Shown piece after piece: positions 15,476-24,070 of a stretch of DNA of 64,000 bases. Both the position numbers and the translations under genes were made by a program. Position 1 is the stretch's first letter. Each line of letters starts with the position of its first letter. Under the pieces are notes generated by a model. It saw only the letters and a program-made list of their open reading frames with translations, was not told the DNA's origin and made no database searches. The DNA comes from an uncultured Candidatus Saccharibacteria bacterium (GTDB lineage Bacteria > Patescibacteria > Saccharimonadia > Saccharimonadales > UBA4665): positions 12,263 to 76,262 of the forward strand of contig CAMLRZ010000003.1 in assembly GCA_946482575.1 (NCBI GenBank), in the 5' to 3' direction.

Positions 15476-16768
15476 TTAAAGGTTGGGTGTAATGCGTGCA
15501 ACTGGTAATTCGCTCCATTGGGATACGTATCGGGGTGAGCGAATACCTCCCTTGGGGCGCCACGTTTTGCTTAGATCTTCGGCGGCGTAATACACATGGC
15601 CTTTGCCATACTTTTTATTAATGGCGTCCACTGCCTGCATGCGGGCGGTAGATTTGGTGTGCCCCGGAAGGTCGGTGGTGCCAAACACGTCGGTTTGCAG
15701 GGCTTCCTCGGGAATTAGATCGTACAAAAAGACGCCCAAGCGGTGATATTTGTGTGCTGGATTATAAAATTCGGTTAGTTTTTGGGTGAGCAGTTGAATG
15801 ATCTGGCCGGTGTCGTTTAGGGGTGTATCAACAGTGATTTCGCGGCTCCACTTGCGGTAACCAGGTTTGTGGCGGTTAGTATTTACAAATACACCGACCC
15901 GCTTTGCTAATAAATGGTGATGTCGTAGCTGCCACGCCGCACTGGCGCCTAGCGAAGCGATGGCCGCCTCGAGCACGTACGCCTGATTGGTGTCTTCACC
16001 GAAGGTGCGCGATCGCAAAATGCTTTGAGCTACTTTGCCTTGTTGTTCCAGCGGATGGCAGGCTTCGCCATTGAGCTCGTTAACCAACTGCCTGCCACGC
16101 ACGCCCATAAGTTGTTGGGCATATTGCGGCCGCATCTGCGCAATATGCAGCGCAGTACTAAAGCCCTCGGCCCTCATTTTGGGCGCTAATTGCCTGCCAA
16201 TGCCCCAGATATCTTTGATTGGTGTTTGGTGAAGTGCTTCGTCCCATTTTTGGGAGGGCAGCCCTACAAAACTAAAGACACCGTGATGCTCCGGATGTTT
16301 TTTGGCTAGCTCGGTGCCCAGTTTGGCCAGTGTTTTGCTGGGCGCAATGCCTATAGACACGGGCACGCCAATTTCTTTCCAGATACGCTCCCGCACCGCC
16401 GTTCCCCACGCTGCATAGTCTGATATGTGCAGTTCACTGAGGTCCAAAAATGATTCGTCCACCGAATATACTTCGATGCGCGGTGTGACTTGGCGCAGAA
16501 TTTCGGTAATCCGTTTGCTAATGTTGCCGTACAGCTCAAAATTAGCCGAAAACTGCTGGATATTATGCTGCCGGAACAGGTAGCGATATTTAAATGCGGG
16601 TGCACCCATGGGCACGCCGACTTGCTTGGCCTCGTTACTACGCGCCACAACACACCCGTCATTACTAGAGAGCACCACGGTAGGTCGGCCTTCCAGTTCT
16701 GGGCGAAAAAGCCGTTCGCAACTCACAAAGAAGTTGTTGCAGTCAATAAGGGCAAAAATTGGTTTCAT
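15476..16768 (-). CDS. umuC: Y-family DNA polymerase, UmuC-like
   Basis: A 430-residue translesion polymerase. FALIDCNNFFVSCERLF and VYSVDESFLDLS supply the catalytic acidic residues; NDGCVVARSNEAK is the UmuC-type fingers motif; SIGIAPSKTLAKL and GVRGRQLVNELNG are the thumb/helix-hairpin-helix region. The C-terminal little-finger domain ends GHVYYAAEDLSKTWRPKGGIRSPRY, typical of UmuC. It would copy past lesions together with a UmuD-type partner. A UmuD-like gene lies about 670 nt upstream on the same strand, separated by an oppositely oriented GC-rich gene. The promoter has TATACT near 16797, with no obvious LexA box that I could see. Confidence 0.93.
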   Translation of the reverse strand: MKPIFALIDCNNFFVSCERLFRPELEGRPTVVLSSNDGCVVARSNEAKQVGVPMGAPAFKYRYLFRQHNIQQFSANFELYGNISKRITEILRQVTPRIEVYSVDESFLDLSELHISDYAAWGTAVRERIWKEIGVPVSIGIAPSKTLAKLGTELAKKHPEHHGVFSFVGLPSQKWDEALHQTPIKDIWGIGRQLAPKMRAEGFSTALHIAQMRPQYAQQLMGVRGRQLVNELNGEACHPLEQQGKVAQSILRSRTFGEDTNQAYVLEAAIASLGASAAWQLRHHHLLAKRVGVFVNTNRHKPGYRKWSREITVDTPLNDTGQIIQLLTQKLTEFYNPAHKYHRLGVFLYDLIPEEALQTDVFGTTDLPGHTKSTARMQAVDAINKKYGKGHVYYAAEDLSKTWRPKGGIRSPRYVSQWSELPVARITPNL

Positions 16769-16851
16769 AATAGTGTGGCGATACTGAACGTGTCATTGTA
16801 TAGTATACAAGTCTCAACCGAGGCACAACACTCCTCCGGAGGTTTGGAACT

Positions 16852-17304
16852 ATGGCATCTGATGCCACTTTGCCGGAAATGGCGCCCGTTGGCGACCCGG
16901 TGGTAGTAGACCCCCACGCAACACCGAGCACTGAGCTGGTGGCTGTGCGCCCCAGTCGGCGCAAGCCCCGCCAGCGCATGTCCCTGTTCCAGATGATCCA
17001 CGCCGAGCTCTCGATCATGCTCTTCATGCTCGGCCTGGGGCTGTGGATCGCGATGATCGTGCTGTCCGTGATCTTTCCGTTCAGCGGAGCGGTGGACGAC
17101 ATGAACCGTGCCGGCATGTACATCACGGCGCTCGCCGGCCTGACGGTGATCCTGATCGCCCCCTCTGTGGTGACCTTCTGGAAAGAAGGCTCGCGCTTCA
17201 GCGTCCTGCTGTCACTGGTGCTGATGCTGGCGATGGTCGGTAACTGGCTGGGCTGGCTGTATCACTTCAGCCTGCCGTCCTACATCGCGCAGCTCTTCAG
17301 CTGA
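16852..17304 (+). CDS. Unrecognised GC-rich membrane protein inserted between umuD and umuC
   Basis: A 150-residue protein with a polar N-terminus (1-48, Pro- and Val-rich, ending in a basic SRRKPRQR patch) and three membrane helices (about 52-76, 88-110 and 116-142). The basic patch before helix 1 suggests a cytoplasmic N-terminus. SD GGAGG precedes ATG by 9 nt. Its promoter shares the near-palindromic GTATAGTATAC (about 16799-16809) with umuC, so the two genes are divergent from one site. A long hairpin follows. Codons are strongly GC-biased, unlike both umu genes around it. Family not recognised. Confidence 0.75.
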   Translation: MASDATLPEMAPVGDPVVVDPHATPSTELVAVRPSRRKPRQRMSLFQMIHAELSIMLFMLGLGLWIAMIVLSVIFPFSGAVDDMNRAGMYITALAGLTVILIAPSVVTFWKEGSRFSVLLSLVLMLAMVGNWLGWLYHFSLPSYIAQLFS

Positions 17305-17360
17305 TCGCTGCCCCGTGCCCGCCGCCACGTACCCAAACCAACTGAAGGAGCTGATACACC

Positions 17361-17418
17361 AAGGAGTGCGCAGGCGACCACATGGTCGTTCTTTTATGGC
17401 CCTGGCCGCGCACTCCTT
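17361..17418 (+). terminator. Long 3' hairpin after the membrane gene
   Basis: AAGGAGTGCGC (17361-17371) pairs perfectly with GCGCACTCCTT (17408-17418), with an inner CGACCA-CAT-GGTCG stem. Confidence 0.7.
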
Positions 17419-17433
17419 ACTCAACTTGCACTA

Positions 17434-17775
17434 TTAGGAACGTAGCTGGTGAATTACCGCTGTTACCACGCCCCACATGCTAGCTTCGGCTGGCACGCGT
17501 TTAAAATGTGACAGTGCAAATTCGCCCACTGATTCGTTCCACCAGACCACAATATCCCCGTTGCGAGCAGTTAGCGCTCGGTCGATAACCGCGACATCAC
17601 CCTCAAAAATACCCAGGTCTTGCCAGTCGTTGCCGGCAATGCGAAACAAAAACGTACTAGCTGGTCGCGGTACCAGTAATTGATGCAGGTCTAAATTATC
17701 CAGCGACCGATCGGCCGCAGGGTTTGGAAAACCAGCGTGTACCGACACGCCATGAGGCACCTGCTCTTCTTGCAT
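17434..17775 (-). CDS. umuD: UmuD-like protein lacking the catalytic Ser-Lys dyad
   Basis: A 113-residue S24/LexA-fold protein. HAGFPNPAAD aligns with the UmuD cleavage segment (CGFPSPAAD in E. coli), and NLDLHQLLVPRPASTFLFRIAG with the following fold. The catalytic serine motif GDSM of UmuD reads GNDW here, and the VKKL lysine motif reads ALSH, so both catalytic residues appear lost. A loop near the C-terminus is also shorter than in E. coli UmuD (139 residues). It is therefore probably unable to cleave itself, but may still dimerise and bind the polymerase. TATACT (17782-17787) ends 6 nt before the ATG: leaderless. Downstream of a response regulator by 19 nt. Confidence 0.85.
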   Translation of the reverse strand: MQEEQVPHGVSVHAGFPNPAADRSLDNLDLHQLLVPRPASTFLFRIAGNDWQDLGIFEGDVAVIDRALTARNGDIVVWWNESVGEFALSHFKRVPAEASMWGVVTAVIHQLRS

Positions 17776-17781
17776 GGTTAT

Positions 17782-17787
17782 AGTATA
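17782..17787 (-). promoter_or_regulatory. -10 box for leaderless umuD-like gene
   Basis: TATACT on the minus strand, 6 nt from the ATG, inside the 19-nt gap after the response regulator gene. Confidence 0.6.
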
Positions 17788-17794
17788 CGCGTTT

Positions 17795-18199
17795 TTATAA
17801 CTTGAGCGTATCCAAAAACTCTACTAGTTCGTGAGGTGTAATTTCGGCTTTTACAATGTAGCCGTCGGCTTGCTTTTCGATATCGGCGCGAATATCATCA
17901 CGTTGCTCCAGGTTGGTCGTAATGATAATTTTGGCCTTCAACTGCGGTGCACCGGCGCCGCGCAAGTGGCGCAGCACTTCGATGCCGGTGATGGTTGGGA
18001 TCATTAAATCGAGCAAAATAATATCATATTGATCAGTTAATGCTAAATCCAAGCCCTTCTGACCGTCAATTTCCACCGTAACATCGTAGCCAGCACGTGT
18101 CAGTGCACGAACATACAGCTCGCTAATAAAGTGCTCGTCTTCGATACATAGAATTTTTTTACCAATAGGATGATCTGCATTTACGGTGTGGGGGTCCAT
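17795..18199 (-). CDS. Single-domain response regulator (receiver only)
   Basis: A 134-residue CheY-like receiver. Acidic pair Glu20-Asp21 in LCIEDEH, phosphoacceptor Asp64 in ILLDLMIP, switch Thr in IIITTN and Lys117 in YIVKAE are all present, so it should be phosphorylatable. No output domain is attached. It starts 3 nt after the stop of the kinase gene and is presumably its partner. It must act by protein contact, or relay phosphate to another protein. Confidence 0.88.
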   Translation of the reverse strand: MDPHTVNADHPIGKKILCIEDEHFISELYVRALTRAGYDVTVEIDGQKGLDLALTDQYDIILLDLMIPTITGIEVLRHLRGAGAPQLKAKIIITTNLEQRDDIRADIEKQADGYIVKAEITPHELVEFLDTLKL

Positions 18200-18202
18200 G
18201 AT

Positions 18203-19753
18203 TTATCTCCGATACATTGAATGGTTTTTGATCCAGCCGTGAGCGCTGCGAACAATGCTTTCGGCTTCATTATCGCTGGTTTTTTGTGTCTCGGCAACTG
18301 TTCTATATGGTTGAACGGTAAAACCAAAGGTAGTGCCCTGGCCTTCGTGTGAGCGTACCCAAATGTGGCCGCCGTGGGCGCCGACGATTACTTTTGCCAG
18401 GTATAAGCCTAGACCGGTGCCGCCAATCTGTGCCCGGTTGCGGTGGTTGCGATAGAATTTTTCAAACAAATGGGGCACGCCGCTCTCGGGAATGCCTACA
18501 CCAAAGTCCTGAACAGTGGTCTCCACCTGACCTTCGTTGTTAGTGTGGGTGCGAATTACAATTTTATCGCTGGTGCCGCTGTACTTAATGGCATTGTCGA
18601 TAAGGTTGTTCACGACTTCGGTAATGGCTACTCTGTCCACGCCCACATCAGGCAGATTACTGTCGCCCATAAACTCCAGGTGGATGCCGCGAATCTCGGC
18701 TCGCGCCGCCATGGTGTCAACCGAACTTTGCACAATGTCATTCCAGCTTTCTTTATGTAGCTGCAGCTCAAGCTGATTACTCTCAATACGAGAGACATTC
18801 AAAATAGTGTTCACAAATGACGACAACTGCCCTGCCGCAACAGACATTTTCTTCATAAAGCCTTCTAGCTCAGGGTCAACTTTGCCAGCCAAATCTTCCT
18901 GGAAGGCCTCAATATATCCGCGTAGCAGCGTGAGTGGTGTGCGCAGCTCGTGAACTGCCAGTGCTACAAAACTCATGGCTTGGTCGTCTTGGGCGTACTG
19001 ATGCGTGTGATCAAAGAAGATAATCATTGTTTCGTAGCCCTGCGGATTATTTTTGTTGTAGTAAGCCGCTAAATCCAGTTGAGGCTGCGCCGAGACTTCC
19101 CGATCTGGTAAGTTAAGCCGTACGCGCTCCCATGTTTGCGTGGCTACTGCTTTGTTTGCCTTGGCGTCCTGTAGCCAAACATCAAAGGTGCGATCATTGG
19201 TAAAGCTCAGGTCAGCTACAGAGTAGATACTCTTGCCGGTTAGTTCCTGGCGGTCCTGCTCTATATAGGTGGCCATGGCTTGGTTTACGAATACAATTTC
19301 GTCATTTTTATTAAGGATGGCGAGCGGTAATGGCAGACTGGCGGCTACAAAATCGTGGCTCGCATCGGTGCGTTCTTTGGTGGCAGTGGCTTCTACGTCG
19401 CTTACTACGCTGGCCAGTTGGTAAATATGGGTGACCATGCTGGCTACCAGATCATGACCTAACTGTACGTGGTTGATGTTGGGCTTGGGCGATTCTGCCG
19501 TATCCGGCGCTATGTACAAAATAGCTCGCCAGACAGCTTTCATTGGCGACGACAAATAGCTGGCGCTGAGCGTTGCGAATCCTAGGGTAAGAATCGCCGC
19601 ACAGGCAATCAGCAGCCACAAGGTGCTAACATCGGGCAAATTGCCGTAGGTATGTGTCCACCACCAGGCTCCAATAAGAAAAGCGTTGTTCGCCAACAAA
19701 ATGACAAATAAATGAGTGCGGACTTGAGTAAGGTATTTTTGCAGGTGATCCAT
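18203..19753 (-). CDS. Membrane sensor histidine kinase with PAS domain
   Basis: 516 residues from ATG 19753, which lies 2 nt after the stop of the upstream DUF3048 gene (translational coupling). Two membrane helices (about 13-32 and 42-66) with a very short outer loop, a cytoplasmic PAS domain (about 130-260), H-box FVALAVHELRTPLT, then N-box VVNNLIDNAIKYSG, G1 DFGVGIP, F-box and GGTGLGLYLAK. With almost no extracytoplasmic domain it probably senses a membrane or cytosolic cue, or the neighbouring DUF3048 protein. The partner regulator is encoded immediately downstream. Confidence 0.9.
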   Translation of the reverse strand: MDHLQKYLTQVRTHLFVILLANNAFLIGAWWWTHTYGNLPDVSTLWLLIACAAILTLGFATLSASYLSSPMKAVWRAILYIAPDTAESPKPNINHVQLGHDLVASMVTHIYQLASVVSDVEATATKERTDASHDFVAASLPLPLAILNKNDEIVFVNQAMATYIEQDRQELTGKSIYSVADLSFTNDRTFDVWLQDAKANKAVATQTWERVRLNLPDREVSAQPQLDLAAYYNKNNPQGYETMIIFFDHTHQYAQDDQAMSFVALAVHELRTPLTLLRGYIEAFQEDLAGKVDPELEGFMKKMSVAAGQLSSFVNTILNVSRIESNQLELQLHKESWNDIVQSSVDTMAARAEIRGIHLEFMGDSNLPDVGVDRVAITEVVNNLIDNAIKYSGTSDKIVIRTHTNNEGQVETTVQDFGVGIPESGVPHLFEKFYRNHRNRAQIGGTGLGLYLAKVIVGAHGGHIWVRSHEGQGTTFGFTVQPYRTVAETQKTSDNEAESIVRSAHGWIKNHSMYRR

Positions 19754-19755
19754 TG

Positions 19756-20949
19756 TTATTTGTACAGAATTGAGCTTGCCGAGCCAAGGGCGGTGAGCCA
19801 AGTCTGCCCCGCGTTAAGTTTTACTGGTGCTCCAGCTTGATCCGTAAAGGTAAAGTTAGTGCTGGCGTCGGCTTTGTGCCACGTGCCCACTGTTACGGTG
19901 CCATCCTGAAAGATGTAAGCCTGGCCGGTGCCCAGTGTTTGATAGCTGGTGTGCAAGTCGTCGGCCTCAATACCTTTAGGCATGACCAACCCAATTACTA
20001 CTTTTGGTGTGTTTTGCGTTTGAACACCTGCGCCGTTAACCGACATGTGTGCTGCCCCGCCCTCGAAGCGCTTGTAGGCGTTGGTGGTTTTGTCGTAATC
20101 ATAGTGAACATTGTACAAAGCGCTGGAAATGGTAAAGTCGATGCTGCTGGCGTTTGGCGCAGCGCTTGGTGTTGCTGCTTTGCGCGCAAATCCGGTGTAG
20201 TTTGGCTTGCCAAACCCTTTTTTGGCTTCCAGTGCGTTCAGGTTTGCCATGCTGGTGTATACGTTGTGCGGCGCGGCGCGGCTGGATATACGGCGGTATG
20301 TACCTCCATTATAGAATTGGTCCAGGTCTTTAACGCCCCAATTTTTGATATCTTGTAGCGCCTGAGGGCTACCGCCAACATGAGCTACGGCGGCATCAAA
20401 GCCCATCAGCCATTGCAGATAATATGGCCGTACCGATCGCACCGGGCCAATGTAATCGGGCGCCGTATCCTGGAAGAGGGCTACAAATCGGGTAATACCG
20501 CCTTCGGCTACGGCCTCAAACACCACACCGGCCTGGTCAAGGCTTGATTGTGGCCGGGCGGACGGGCTGTTCTCGATCATGACTGCTGTAACGGGGCGGT
20601 CATTTATGGTGCTATCGCTAATGGGTAAACCGGTAAGGGTGGATGTAATAACCTGTGGTGCGGGCTTGGGGGCTGGCTTTTTAACCTGCTTGGTAGTTGT
20701 TTTGGGCTTGTCCTTGTGTAGTACCTTGTAAGCTACAACTCCACCACCGCCCAACAGCAATACCAGTACGATAATAGTGATGATCCACTGTTTTTTGGTG
20801 TGCGGCATACGGGGCGGCCACCATTTGTGCTTGCGGTGATGGCTCACCACGGCCGACCCGGCGCCGTGTTCCCACTTACTAATAGGAGAGCTTGCTGGAG
20901 GTTTTTGGTGCACATCTTTGTTTTGGGACGTTTGCTGATCGTCATTCAT
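19756..20949 (-). CDS. DUF3048 (YerB-like) membrane-anchored extracytoplasmic protein
   Basis: 397 residues from ATG 20949, which follows TACAAT (20957-20962) by 7 nt (leaderless). A polar N-terminus, one membrane helix (about 53-74), a Lys/Pro linker, then the two-part DUF3048 domain. RPVTAVMIENSPSARPQSSLDQAGVVFEAVAEGGITRFVALF and DYIGPVRSVRPYYLQW (split here for reading) are its hallmark segments. The molecular role of YerB-like proteins is not established; they are cell-surface proteins in Gram-positive bacteria. Being first in an operon with a kinase and regulator suggests a sensory or regulated envelope role. Confidence 0.85.
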   Translation of the reverse strand: MNDDQQTSQNKDVHQKPPASSPISKWEHGAGSAVVSHHRKHKWWPPRMPHTKKQWIITIIVLVLLLGGGGVVAYKVLHKDKPKTTTKQVKKPAPKPAPQVITSTLTGLPISDSTINDRPVTAVMIENSPSARPQSSLDQAGVVFEAVAEGGITRFVALFQDTAPDYIGPVRSVRPYYLQWLMGFDAAVAHVGGSPQALQDIKNWGVKDLDQFYNGGTYRRISSRAAPHNVYTSMANLNALEAKKGFGKPNYTGFARKAATPSAAPNASSIDFTISSALYNVHYDYDKTTNAYKRFEGGAAHMSVNGAGVQTQNTPKVVIGLVMPKGIEADDLHTSYQTLGTGQAYIFQDGTVTVGTWHKADASTNFTFTDQAGAPVKLNAGQTWLTALGSASSILYK

Positions 20950-20990
20950 ATGTAGTATTGTAGCAGCGCTTACGCTTAGCTGAAAGGCCA

Positions 20991-21016
20991 AAAGAAAACC
21001 ACCCTACGCGGGTGGT
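20991..21016 (-). terminator. Intrinsic terminator after the 227-residue GC-rich gene
   Basis: ACCACCC-GCGTA-GGGTGGT (20998-21016) followed by TTTTCTTTT on the minus strand. Confidence 0.85.
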
Positions 21017-21033
21017 ACATTATGCTGTTCGTG

Positions 21034-21083
21034 CCAAGGCTGTACTGGTGGTGTCACCGTGAGGGCGACGAGTACAGCCTTGG
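21034..21083 (-). terminator. Long 3' hairpin upstream of the terminator
   Basis: CCAAGGCTGTACT (21034-21046) pairs perfectly over 13 bp with AGTACAGCCTTGG (21071-21083). It lies between the stop codon at 21103 and the intrinsic terminator. Confidence 0.7.
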
Positions 21084-21102
21084 GCTTACCGAAGGGGTGG
21101 TG

Positions 21103-21786
21103 CTAGACCTTGGCCTCGATCACCTCGGGCTCACGGTGGAGCGGCGTGCGGACCGGCTCGGGGATCGGATCGATCAGGAACAGGCCCATCCACTTGGCGA
21201 CGTAGCCGGCGGTCTGTACCGGGTCGTAGATGGAGTCGTGCACGTCCGGCGTCACCCGCACCATGAAGGTGTAGGTGCCGTTCGGTTCCTTGGTGACCTC
21301 CAGGTCGTCGCTGTTGCGCAGAGCGCTGAAGTCCGGGTCATCGACCTCGCCTTCGGTGATCGCGAGCGTGACCTCTGTGGCGATGTGCTTGCCTTCCAGG
21401 GTGAGCTCCTCGATGGAGGCGCCACCGGCAGCCACCATGCTGACCTGGGCGATCTGCTGCAGTACGTACTGGCTGACTCGCTCAGAGAAGGCCGTGGTGT
21501 TGTCGGGCTGGTTGTCGGTCAGGCAGAGGACGAACTTGACGCACGGGCCCATGCCGGAGTCGTGGATGGTGCGCTCGACTTCCTCGTCGACGGTGAATCC
21601 CCAGTGCTCCGCCTGGCGGGTGAGCTCGGCGATGGCCGCCTGGTCGGTGTGGTTGAAGCAGCACGCCGGCCGGTATAGGTCGATGTAGGCGTCGTGTTCT
21701 GCCGTTGCCCGGAATGAAGCCGATGGCCGGTGCGCTCGTACGTACAAGCTGCGCTCGTCCTCGCTGACATTGATGGGAGTTCCCAT
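21103..21786 (-). CDS. Unrecognised GC-rich soluble protein
   Basis: A 227-residue acidic, apparently cytosolic protein with no signal peptide or membrane helix. It looks alpha/beta throughout. Cys-Cys at ACCFNHTD (about 41-48) and two further Cys in GPCVKFVLCL are the only striking residues. SD GAAGGG lies close to the ATG; the leader holds a GGCT-TTT-AGCC stem, and the promoter region near 21840-21860 is TATAAT-rich. It sits next to another unknown gene on the same strand, which might be functionally related. I do not recognise the family. Confidence 0.7.
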   Translation of the reverse strand: MGTPINVSEDERSLYVRAHRPSASFRATAEHDAYIDLYRPACCFNHTDQAAIAELTRQAEHWGFTVDEEVERTIHDSGMGPCVKFVLCLTDNQPDNTTAFSERVSQYVLQQIAQVSMVAAGGASIEELTLEGKHIATEVTLAITEGEVDDPDFSALRNSDDLEVTKEPNGTYTFMVRVTPDVHDSIYDPVQTAGYVAKWMGLFLIDPIPEPVRTPLHREPEVIEAKV

Positions 21787-21884
21787 CTTGCACTTCCCTT
21801 CGGTGTATGGCTAAAAGCCAAGCCTCTTCGGTGAGACCTGAAAATAATATCATAATTATAAGAAAAAGCAATGTGATGTGCTGA

Positions 21885-21929
21885 CTGCGCTCTTCCCTAT
21901 GGAAGGTCTGTGAAGACACGGTAGCGCAG
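21885..21929 (-). terminator. Branched 3' structure after the 200-residue gene
   Basis: CTGCGCT (21885-21891) pairs with AGCGCAG (21923-21929) and encloses two further stems, CTTCC/GGAAG and GTCT-GTGA-AGAC, giving a possible three-way junction. Confidence 0.55.
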
Positions 21930-21941
21930 CCAACATACCGA

Positions 21942-22544
21942 CTAACTCGTGGAAATATCTACCCGTGGCAGCTGGGTTACCTTTACCAGGACTGCATCCT
22001 GTTCCCATGCCGCCAACTCGGCTTCGTCTTCGGGACGAATGCCACGGCAGTCCGTTCCCTTGAAGAATGGATTGCGGAGAGCAAAGCGGTGTGGGGCGAA
22101 CGGCTCAGTGTCCTCGTAGGGCTTAATTGTGACCACGCTGTTTACATACAGGCCGTGGTAGTACACAGGCTCCACAGTGGCCTCTGCGCGCCTTTTCAGC
22201 CCGGCGAGCGTGACGCTACGCAGTTTGCTGACGACGTCTTCGGTTAGTGCCTCACTTAGGCTCATGACCGTGTCGATGGTCACAAGATTTCCCCTGATTT
22301 CGATGAGGTCGCGGAGCGGCTCGTGGCGTGCAATTCGCTTGTCAACGAGGTCACGAACTTCGAGTCCAAAGTGGGCGAAGAACGCCTCCAATGCCTCAAC
22401 GGCCAGGTACGATACAGCGTGATTGTCGCGTTGCATCGTCAGGTCAATTGGGGTGGCAACGAACTCGCCCGTGACCATATTGACCTCAAGAAGCGAAAGT
22501 CCCAATTCCCGGTTGGCGAACAGGTCGTCCCAGCGCTCCACCAT
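21942..22544 (-). CDS. Unrecognised soluble protein
   Basis: A 200-residue protein, acidic, no membrane helix. A helical N-terminal half with a heptad-like stretch (about 45-110) and a beta-rich C-terminal half. SD GGAGG is 5 nt before the ATG and TATAAT lies about 35 nt upstream, so this gene is not leaderless. Codon use is less GC-biased than that of its neighbour at 21103 but above the gltX side. No family recognised. Confidence 0.65.
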   Translation of the reverse strand: MVERWDDLFANRELGLSLLEVNMVTGEFVATPIDLTMQRDNHAVSYLAVEALEAFFAHFGLEVRDLVDKRIARHEPLRDLIEIRGNLVTIDTVMSLSEALTEDVVSKLRSVTLAGLKRRAEATVEPVYYHGLYVNSVVTIKPYEDTEPFAPHRFALRNPFFKGTDCRGIRPEDEAELAAWEQDAVLVKVTQLPRVDISTS

Positions 22545-22605
22545 GATTCCTCCACGAGTGTCGGTGTCTCTGTTTGGACCAGATTATAATAGCACGAGTG
22601 TATGC

Positions 22606-24036
22606 CTATAGCGCTGCAAGCGTCTGATCAATACGGCGCAAGATTGTTTCGCGACCTAACACGTGCATGGTGTCGGCGAGCCCGGGGCTTGCTGGTGCTT
22701 GGGTGGTGGCAATTCGGATCAGACTGAACAGTATGCCGGGTTTTTGGCCAGTTGTTTCAAGTAGACCGTTCAGGCGGTCAGTAAGGTCTTGGACTGTGAA
22801 ATCGCTGGCTGCAATCTGTTCCCTTGCTTGCTCCAGTAGGCTCTTTAGATCGGCATGGTCAAACTTTTTAAGCTGTTTGTTGCCGTCAATCAGATCCATG
22901 TTTACGGGCAGATCGGTAAAGAAAAATGCTGTCAGTTCAGGAATCTCGGCCAGGAACTTCAAGCGCTCCTGGATCAGACCAAGCACCTGCTTTTTATAAT
23001 CATCGGTGGCGCTCGTGGTGTTCTTTGGCCAGAATTCGCGACTGCGTTCAAACAGCTCGTCTACTGAAAGTTCGCGAATGTAGTGGCCGTTCATCCAGAG
23101 CAACCGTTGTTCGTCAAAGCGCGCGCCACTGCGTTGTACGCGGTCCAAGCTAAATTTGTCGATCAGCTCTTGCCGGCTAAAAATTTCCTGTTCGGTTCCG
23201 TCGTTCCAACCGAGCGAAGCCAAAAAGTTTAACATTGCTTCTGGCAAAAAGCCCTGTGCTTTGTAGTCCAAAATAGATTTTGCCCCATCGCGCTTGCCGA
23301 GCTTCTTTTTGCCGTCGGCAGCCATAATATGCGGCGCATGCGCTAAAACCGGCACAGGAATTTCTAGTGCCTCATATAATGCTAGATATTTTGGCTGTGA
23401 GGCAATGTACTCCAGGCCGCGAATGACGTGCGTGATGCCCATCTCGTAGTCGTCGACCACATGAGCAAAGTTATATGTCGGCAAACCGTCAGACTTGATG
23501 ATAATAAAGTCATCCAGCGCCTCGGGTCCGGCTGATAAGTCGCCCATAATCTCGTCATGCCAGTGGTAGGATTTAATTTCGGGAATTTTAAAGCGTAGCG
23601 GTTGTGAACCGTCCCATGCTGGTGGATTTTGGGGCCGGTGGTCGCGATACAAGAATGCTCGCTTCTCTGCCTTGGCTTGGTCGCGAAATGCCTGCACTTC
23701 CTCGGGAGTGTAAGGGTCGGCGTAGGCCAGGCCTTTGTCGATCAATTTTTGCGCCCACGCTTTATAAATTTCGGTGCGCTCTGTTTGCAAGTACGGACCG
23801 TACGGACCGCCCACGTCGGGGCCTTCGTCCCACGTCATGCCCATCCAGTTCAGCGTTTCTTTCATGACGTCAATGGCGCCTTCTACTTCACGGGCGCGGT
23901 CGGTGTCCTCGATACGTAACACAAATGTGCCGTTATTGTGGCGCGCTACCAGCCATGGAAAAAGAGCTGCGCGAACGTTGCCCACATGCAAAAAGCCAGT
24001 GGGACTTGGCGCAAAACGTGTTCGGATAGGTTTCAT
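22606..24036 (-). CDS. gltX: Glutamyl-tRNA synthetase
   Basis: A 476-residue class I synthetase. TRFAPSPTGFLHVGNVRAALF holds the HIGH-type signature (here HVGN); RIEDTDRAR binds glutamate; KKKLGKRDGAKS is the KMSKS-type loop; a helical anticodon-binding domain follows (about 320-476). Length and order fit bacterial GluRS. Whether it is discriminating, or also charges tRNA-Gln for the amidotransferase route, cannot be read directly. TATAAT (24045-24050) ends 8 nt before the ATG without SD: probably leaderless. A tRNA-Glu lies at 1975-2049. Confidence 0.95.
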   Translation of the reverse strand: MKPIRTRFAPSPTGFLHVGNVRAALFPWLVARHNNGTFVLRIEDTDRAREVEGAIDVMKETLNWMGMTWDEGPDVGGPYGPYLQTERTEIYKAWAQKLIDKGLAYADPYTPEEVQAFRDQAKAEKRAFLYRDHRPQNPPAWDGSQPLRFKIPEIKSYHWHDEIMGDLSAGPEALDDFIIIKSDGLPTYNFAHVVDDYEMGITHVIRGLEYIASQPKYLALYEALEIPVPVLAHAPHIMAADGKKKLGKRDGAKSILDYKAQGFLPEAMLNFLASLGWNDGTEQEIFSRQELIDKFSLDRVQRSGARFDEQRLLWMNGHYIRELSVDELFERSREFWPKNTTSATDDYKKQVLGLIQERLKFLAEIPELTAFFFTDLPVNMDLIDGNKQLKKFDHADLKSLLEQAREQIAASDFTVQDLTDRLNGLLETTGQKPGILFSLIRIATTQAPASPGLADTMHVLGRETILRRIDQTLAAL

Positions 24037-24070
24037 AAGAAGTAATTATAAAAGAAAACGCCTGCTAGTG

